Origin: Euzebyella marina
GTDB lineage: Bacteria > Bacteroidota > Bacteroidia > Flavobacteriales > Flavobacteriaceae
NCBI RefSeq assembly: GCF_014855515.1
Contig: NZ_JACYFK010000002.1
Span: 248,001-312,000 of the forward strand
Reading direction: 5' to 3'
Length of the DNA: 64,000 nucleotides
A model generated the notes under the pieces. That model did no database searches and was not told where the DNA came from. It was given only the letters and a program-made list of their open reading frames with translations. This document shows, piece after piece, positions 60,001-64,000 of the stretch. Within the stretch, counting starts at the first letter, position 1, and each line of letters starts with the position of its first letter. The translations under genes were made by a program, and so were the position numbers.

Positions 60001-62566
60001 CGCTCACCGATTCGTTTTGCGAAACACTTTGCACCACCGTACTACGTTGACTGCGAAGGCTTGATGCCGATTGCGATGTAGAATCTTGCAAGCGGTTGAG
60101 CGCATTCGCCGAAAGGTTTCTTGATGAATTCTGGTTGGCATTACTTTTAGAGGAAGCTCCGGAATGGGCGACACCACCGGCGACACCGAACAAGACGCCC
60201 TTGAGAAAACCTCCCACGCCGGCACCGATGGCGGCACTGGTCGAGGAGGTTTTGTTGGAAGAAGAGGCACTGATCGACTCGTCGAATGAAGAAGACATAA
60301 TTTCTGTAATATCGCGATCCCTTGAAATTTGGGCCTGAAGTTGTTCGGTAGCCACCTGCTCTTCGGTACGAATACCGGTTTCATTGCGATCCCAGTCAAC
60401 AATGGCAATATGCTTTTCTTGACAGGGAGCCAATGGCAGGCTGTATAGGAGGTCACCCAATGAATATCCGGCTGCTTTCCACTTTTGCTTGAAATGCAGA
60501 ATATGTCCGTTGGCAATGGTCGTATTTTCGTAAATGGTCGGGGTATCGTCCCAATCAATGCTATTTTCAACACTGAGCTCTACCCTACCCGGATGGTTCT
60601 GTAAATAGGCACGGCGCAGTTCTTCCACCCTTTTAAGGGCGATATTAACCTGACGCTTGGTGCTAGTGAGCGTGTTCTTGATTTCGTCGTAGTGCTCATA
60701 GAAATAATCATCGTCAAGCTCGGTGGCAAAACGAAGGTTGGAACGGTAGAATGTGTAAAATTCGTCGAGCAGGTTGAGAAAGGCGGTTATGCTATTGAGA
60801 AATATATCGTAGTAGGCCTTGATCTCTAAAATCTCCGCCAACGTAAAGATGCTTTTGTTCTGTAAAGTTTCTTTCAGTTCCTTGAATTTCTGTATCAAGC
60901 AGAGAATACCCATATTATCGGGTTTGGCGGTAATGACACAGGGGTCAAAATCAAGGGTGGAACCTTCTTCAGCACGGGCGAGCTCAATTACAATACGGCG
61001 CAAATAGCCCAACATAATTTCTTTTGTCTCGGGATTTTTAGAGTCGCTATCCGCCGTAATAATCAGCGCCTCTATCTTTTTGCCTACGGCGGACATGGTT
61101 TTGGCATCAGCATTTTGCTTTTCGACCAACTTTTCCAAATCTAATAGTCCGCCCGCAAATTGTTTTTTTAGGGCTGCCGAAAGGTTCATTTCGGCCCTGA
61201 CATTCTCGACATGGCCGATTAAAGAGCGTAACTCTTCACGGTCTAGCGTGTCTTTTTCGGCCAAGGTCTCACAATAGGTTTTAGCTTCCTGTACTCCATT
61301 TTTTCCACAATAGGCAGAGGCCAGTTTTTTATGAAGCGCTTCAAGCTTTTTACGTTTTTTGGCCTGTTCCGCCGCTAGCTTGACGATATCGGCCGGTCTT
61401 AAACGGTTTTCAACGGCTATAAGGTCGTTGGTATTAATCTTGAACGGCGTTTTTAATCCGGTATTGATTTTAAGAAGATAGTTCGGAAACGCATTAAGGG
61501 TTTGAGCAACGGGTTGGGTATTGCCATCGGTAGCCCGTGCCACTTTTTGTTGGGGAGCATTATCCTCTTCGATAGTATAGGGCACCATGGATAAGGAAGT
61601 GAACGAATTGTTCATTCTACCGATTAGCTTAAAGGCATGGTCGCTAATATCGAATAGTTCTTCGCGTATGTGTCTTGTCTGCTTGGCGTTAATGGTGAGT
61701 CCTTTTATTTCGGGCTCTGTAGTTCGAACCGTGTGGTAAAAGCTAAACTCTTCCAAGGTTCGGTTGGGTATGGTAAAGTCGACACAAGAACCGCCTATAT
61801 CTTGGGAAAAAGCGTTGGAGTGCACCAAGTCTTCACCATCGGGAAGCACGGGCGTAGATGACGAGCAGCCACACCCATCTTCCTCTGGTCTGCCCGACAG
61901 GTCGGCAACTAACAGAACCTGCTTGGGCAATTTATTGTTCTCTAACGGAATGGTTATGGGTTGGTCTTCGCTACCGGCGATGACCCCAAAAGCCTGTTGT
62001 ACGGTCTGGTTGATGACACTACCATAAAAGTAGCCGTCGCCATCGGTAGTCGCCGAGAATACCGTTTTGAATTTTTGTACATCAAAATCCGCAGAGGCAT
62101 CTTCAGAAATCATGATGAGCACCTCTAGGTGCGAGGTCTTTCCGTCACCAGATATATCGATGACCCGTCCGTTCAGCTTTTTGGTAGCCGATTCGGCGGG
62201 CGAAGATTGATTGAAGGTGATAATCTTTGGGTTGATCTTAATTTCCAGTTCTTGGGTGTTGTCTTCCGCACCGATCGGTATATCTGCAGAATTAAGAGCC
62301 CCATGGCTGTAACTCTGGCTTCCCATCATTTCACCATCAGGGGCATATGCCTCAACAATGATCAATTCGGTGGCCAGCAGTTCTTTTTTCGGCACAAAGA
62401 ACCTAAAGATTCCTTCTGGATCAACATCCACCCGATCTTTGCTAAAAATTGAATGGCCTTGAATCAACTGATTGTAGCTCACTTTTAAAAAGTGACCTGT
62501 GTACTCATTGGTAATTGAAGACCCGTCTAGCGGCACGAGCCTACCATTTACACTTACTCTTTCCAT
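57002..62566 (-). CDS. Giant protein with C-terminal zincin (HExxH) metalloprotease motif
   Basis: 1854 residues, no signal peptide. Parts in order: an N-terminal carboxypeptidase-regulatory-like beta-sandwich region (about 20-230) ending at CGC (residues 232-234); long helical coiled-coil stretches (about 390-680); a Ser/Gly-rich hydrophobic segment (about 755-850, with GVGGFLKGVLFGVAGGV); a conserved middle region (about 860-1260); a CNSC/CGC cysteine patch (Cys1275, Cys1278) with nearby RHWRF; an Ig-like region (about 1530-1630); and a zincin-type end with HEIIHALLW (His1766, Glu1767, His1770) and DIMNNGSRRT as a possible Met-turn. Family members occur in several phyla without known function. 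A toxin or secreted-effector role is inference. Confidence 0.7.
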   Translation of the reverse strand: MERVSVNGRLVPLDGSSITNEYTGHFLKVSYNQLIQGHSIFSKDRVDVDPEGIFRFFVPKKELLATELIIVEAYAPDGEMMGSQSYSHGALNSADIPIGAEDNTQELEIKINPKIITFNQSSPAESATKKLNGRVIDISGDGKTSHLEVLIMISEDASADFDVQKFKTVFSATTDGDGYFYGSVINQTVQQAFGVIAGSEDQPITIPLENNKLPKQVLLVADLSGRPEEDGCGCSSSTPVLPDGEDLVHSNAFSQDIGGSCVDFTIPNRTLEEFSFYHTVRTTEPEIKGLTINAKQTRHIREELFDISDHAFKLIGRMNNSFTSLSMVPYTIEEDNAPQQKVARATDGNTQPVAQTLNAFPNYLLKINTGLKTPFKINTNDLIAVENRLRPADIVKLAAEQAKKRKKLEALHKKLASAYCGKNGVQEAKTYCETLAEKDTLDREELRSLIGHVENVRAEMNLSAALKKQFAGGLLDLEKLVEKQNADAKTMSAVGKKIEALIITADSDSKNPETKEIMLGYLRRIVIELARAEEGSTLDFDPCVITAKPDNMGILCLIQKFKELKETLQNKSIFTLAEILEIKAYYDIFLNSITAFLNLLDEFYTFYRSNLRFATELDDDYFYEHYDEIKNTLTSTKRQVNIALKRVEELRRAYLQNHPGRVELSVENSIDWDDTPTIYENTTIANGHILHFKQKWKAAGYSLGDLLYSLPLAPCQEKHIAIVDWDRNETGIRTEEQVATEQLQAQISRDRDITEIMSSSFDESISASSSNKTSSTSAAIGAGVGGFLKGVLFGVAGGVAHSGASSKSNANQNSSRNLSANALNRLQDSTSQSASSLRSQRSTVVQSVSQNESVSVQTEVIKNNNHCHAMTVEYFEVLKHYAIEQELVDVQECLFVPMPMSHFDFKKVLRWKNTLRKGMYGRKLLRGFDAIERIENNYANSDLPIGTYADVPIEEFTGHFTISFELDRPYIAEINEATKTEQYDLSLPFPWFSGWLKFPLEREVPLTEAEKDAIFEQQYAADIVRKFIDQMSFHAIADNGNEVLLDFDVTLLSTYRKGVPLKISINAASVPEITRRQIKHLRFRANTAVKSSSKIILRSAYLHYRTAHLSEYILQKNNINNDIINLKTVSIISGTVQVTDAALFYTPMNSREVRNPRKEDREAADALVTFLNEYLEMSHKVIWANIDSSRLFGLLDGYIAPHSGGRSVASVVENKVMGIVGNNLVLKVIPGQRLDPVFRSVDDLLEYYRPTTKPDPYRLSVPTKGVYAESVMGKCNSCEEIDETRHWRFSDEPCGCDATEIEPVSTASRRSEPADLQPKDFPSNIINMQTAPAAPDPTGLAAAYGLLGKSDVFKDMTGLEGTQANALQALQTTSKSATDMASISKDFANLALMGSQKEDGAKQIEQIKKLNKDGYLNDEETTAQIKKVLDSYTNAADKVSGKKEGENKDALTKDPEIKKAISNASNSENGNINVSRTTPDGSETVSVSKDDKSGTPRILENPDLDAESRSFQPATSAAPGNGSKTGEATFSVSISNMPAGGYVKWSVPPANDGDYTLKNGPKATIGKQVTVQGIKPGLSHIDVEVKNVSDQTVQSLKLPLSIPQFVTIEESAAEFDQALTDLGLTTLKDAIIGTAKTTCDHLLVGSNVRTIWQLGTFSETLPAHIPANKVTKMTVRNQHATDLYTMGVTHNVAGAVDNIVPNRTIDIYPNAFDDSLPNGAVDPTGLDVETQALLIQLKSQGVGGDPQLEQFASDFYGRLIGETMAHEIIHALLWYIIEKNGHNDPMIADDIMNNGSRRTYTQRTGFVDDAMQSPVDPDNFTDNGLGAINRLQAVNQERMDQHFPVPGARMTSFK

Positions 62567-62951
62567 TTTCTTGATTTGATAGTTATAAGTTTCCTTTTTT
62601 GAAATCGCGAAGGTTCGGGAGAGAGCCGCTTTTGAGCGGGTACCTTTTAAAGATCAGTTGAAATTAATCTGAAACGGGAAAGATTGTAGGGTAATTTGTA
62701 CAGATGGATGATGGCATTGTATAGCCTACACAAAAAGCTGTTTGGATTTAAATTTTAAGAGAATGGCATAAAAAAAGCCCTTTTGAGGGCTTTTTTTGTC
62801 CAAATCGGACGATTTTTTAAGAATCCACAAGTTTTCTTTAGTGGTATAAGAACTGCTGTTACCACTATTTTAGACCCAAAGTAGTTGATAGATCACTTTT
62901 GGTAATTTTCAGGTGATGATATCCGACAAAAAGTTTGATTTTTCTCAGGGT
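62567..62951. other. Intergenic region with terminator and hairpin, no gene
   Basis: This stretch of 385 bases between the giant gene and the outer-membrane factor holds the strong terminator at 62769-62798 and a weaker hairpin (TAGTGGTA/TACCACTA, 62839-62867). No coding frame seen. Confidence 0.6.
62769..62798 (-). terminator. Intrinsic terminator of the efflux operon
   Basis: AAAAAAGCCC and GGGCTTTTTT form a 10-pair stem around TTTTGA, followed by U on the minus-strand transcript. It lies downstream of the outer-membrane factor gene. Confidence 0.85.
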
Positions 62952-64000
62952 TTATTGCCAGCCTCCACCTAGACTTCTATATAACTCTATATTGGCAATT
63001 AAAATTTGTCTTTTTGCATTGATCTCATTCAGTTCACTTTCCAAAGCGTCACTTTGTGCGGTGATTACCTCGAGGTAATTGGCAAATCCGCCTTTGAAAA
63101 GAAAAGCCGCATCCTTTAAACCTCTTTGGGTGACTTCAATACGCTCCTGGGCAATTTTATATTCTTCCGTGAGTTTATTGAGTCTGGTCAATGAATTAGA
63201 AACATCTTCAACTGCACGAATTAAATTATCCTTGAACTCCAACTGAGCGATTTCCCTTTCCGATAAGGCCACGCGATAATTAGTTTTTAACTTCCTATTA
63301 TTAAAAATGGGTTGAAAGATTGAACCGTTCAACAGGGCAAAGGCTGAACTAAGCGGGTCTATTAAATTTCCAAAATCCAATGAATTTAAACCAAGTCCTG
63401 CATCAATGGTTAACGATGGGTATTTTAAGGCTTCTGCGACTCCTGCATTTGCGTTTTTACGCATCAGTTCATATTCTGCCATCGCAACATCGGGTCGGTT
63501 CTGTATCAACTTAATCGGAACACCCATATTATATTTGCTCTGAAACTGAACTTCGTCAAAATCGCTATTCAGTTCAATATTTCTTGGAGATCGGCCCAAC
63601 AATCTATTCAGTTTATTTTCCTGTACGATATATTCACGCTCTAATTGGGGGATTAACGATTTCGCCTTTAACTGCTGTGATTTTGTCTGTCTTAGCGCTA
63701 AAGAAGTTGTCTCGCCAGCATCATACTGTAACTTTACAATGTTATAGGTACTATCGTTCAGGGCATAGTTCTTCTGCGCTACTTCAACCTGAGACCTGAG
63801 CATAATCAGGTTATAATAGGTTGATGCTACTTCTGCAATCAACTCGGTTTGTACCGCTTTCTTGAATTCTTGGGATTTCATAAATGCTGCCCTCGCTGCT
63901 TCCTTCTTCCATCTAAGTTTTCCCCAGATATCGAGTTCCCAGTTCGACTGTAGAGCCGAGCTATATTCCAAACGCTCTGTATATAAACTTGTTGGCGGAT
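62952..64000 (-). CDS. Outer-membrane factor of a tripartite efflux system (TolC/NodT family), N-terminus cut by window
   Basis: About 349 residues are visible; the frame is open to the window edge, so the signal peptide and first domain lie outside. Family text is clear: SNWELDIWGKLRWKKEAARAAF, EVASTYYNLIMLRSQVEVAQ, NRLLGRSPRNIELN, NRPDVAMAEYELMRKNAN and GLKDAAFLFKGGFANYLEVI. These are the two structural repeats of TolC-like barrels with coiled-coil barrels. In this family the channel works with an RND pump and adaptor, usually encoded upstream, which would lie beyond base 64000. Confidence 0.93.
   Translation of the reverse strand, partial: PPTSLYTERLEYSSALQSNWELDIWGKLRWKKEAARAAFMKSQEFKKAVQTELIAEVASTYYNLIMLRSQVEVAQKNYALNDSTYNIVKLQYDAGETTSLALRQTKSQQLKAKSLIPQLEREYIVQENKLNRLLGRSPRNIELNSDFDEVQFQSKYNMGVPIKLIQNRPDVAMAEYELMRKNANAGVAEALKYPSLTIDAGLGLNSLDFGNLIDPLSSAFALLNGSIFQPIFNNRKLKTNYRVALSEREIAQLEFKDNLIRAVEDVSNSLTRLNKLTEEYKIAQERIEVTQRGLKDAAFLFKGGFANYLEVITAQSDALESELNEINAKRQILIANIELYRSLGGGWQ

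Noticed and set aside
57002-62566. Phage tail or contractile injection structural gene
   Set aside because: No tail, baseplate, sheath or ATPase genes surround it; only the effector-like zincin end is suggestive.

Overview
The window looks like chromosome of a marine-type member of the Flavobacteriaceae (Bacteroidetes). Shine-Dalgarno sequences are weak, promoters fit the Bacteroidetes TTTG-N20-TAnnTTTG pattern, and there are many lipoproteins, TlpA/DUF4369, DUF1206, DUF1835, DUF4494, YceI and TPR-HTH proteins. No rRNA, tRNA, CRISPR array or complete insertion sequence was seen. Both ends cut genes: a rhomboid protease on the left and a TolC-type outer-membrane factor on the right.

1-12 kb is housekeeping and envelope: rhomboid, an LVIVD-repeat lipoprotein, a TlpA-like lipoprotein, a beta-barrel protein, a large FAD/Fe-S 2-hydroxyacid dehydrogenase, an LpxH-like phosphoesterase, chorismate synthase, a dicarboxylate symporter, DUF1206 and DCC1 proteins. 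12-16 kb holds an AraC regulator with an alpha/beta hydrolase, then a membrane TPR-HTH regulator divergent from a cholesterol-dependent-cytolysin-like lipoprotein (16.6-18.2 kb). Repeated GTCYATR half-sites lie between that divergent pair. MutS2 follows.

20.6-23.9 kb is accessory. It has degenerate palindromic repeats, an orphan C-terminal gene fragment coupled to two small genes (toxin/immunity-like by arrangement only), and an AT-rich lipoprotein gene between inverted repeat copies. 23.9-34.3 kb returns to core genes: ung, a solute-binding-like protein, polyphosphate kinase, a nucleoside phosphorylase, SUI1, a 2-oxoglutarate oxygenase, a fused branched-chain dehydrogenase E1, a lipocalin-like protein and an OmpA-family lipoprotein.

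34.4-40.5 kb is a compact, mostly overlapping operon: FAD oxidoreductase, methyltransferase, type III polyketide synthase, FabL-like enoyl reductase, FabZ-like dehydratase, ketosynthase, acyl carrier protein and a small membrane protein. It reads as a dedicated fatty-acyl supply feeding a type III PKS, whose lipid product is then methylated and oxidised or reduced. 40.5-47.5 kb is ordinary: TerC, nitroreductase, peroxiredoxin, YceI, an HPF-like protein, a tandem pair of coiled-coil paralogues and DUF4494.

47.6-51.7 kb is visibly GC-richer: an AraC-HTH/TPR membrane regulator divergent from an ankyrin lipoprotein and an acyltransferase. It abuts a strongly AT-rich insert (51.8-55.6 kb) carrying an HD-domain/Hsp90-type ATPase protein between two TCCCGATA/TATCGGGA palindromes. 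Next come a decayed reading frame and a 94-base nested inverted repeat. A patatin-like phospholipase and a giant 1854-residue protein with a C-terminal HExxH zincin motif follow. The strongest candidates for undescribed biology are the cytolysin/TPR-HTH pair with its operator-like repeats, the PKS/mini-FAS operon, and the 51.8-62.6 kb accessory block.
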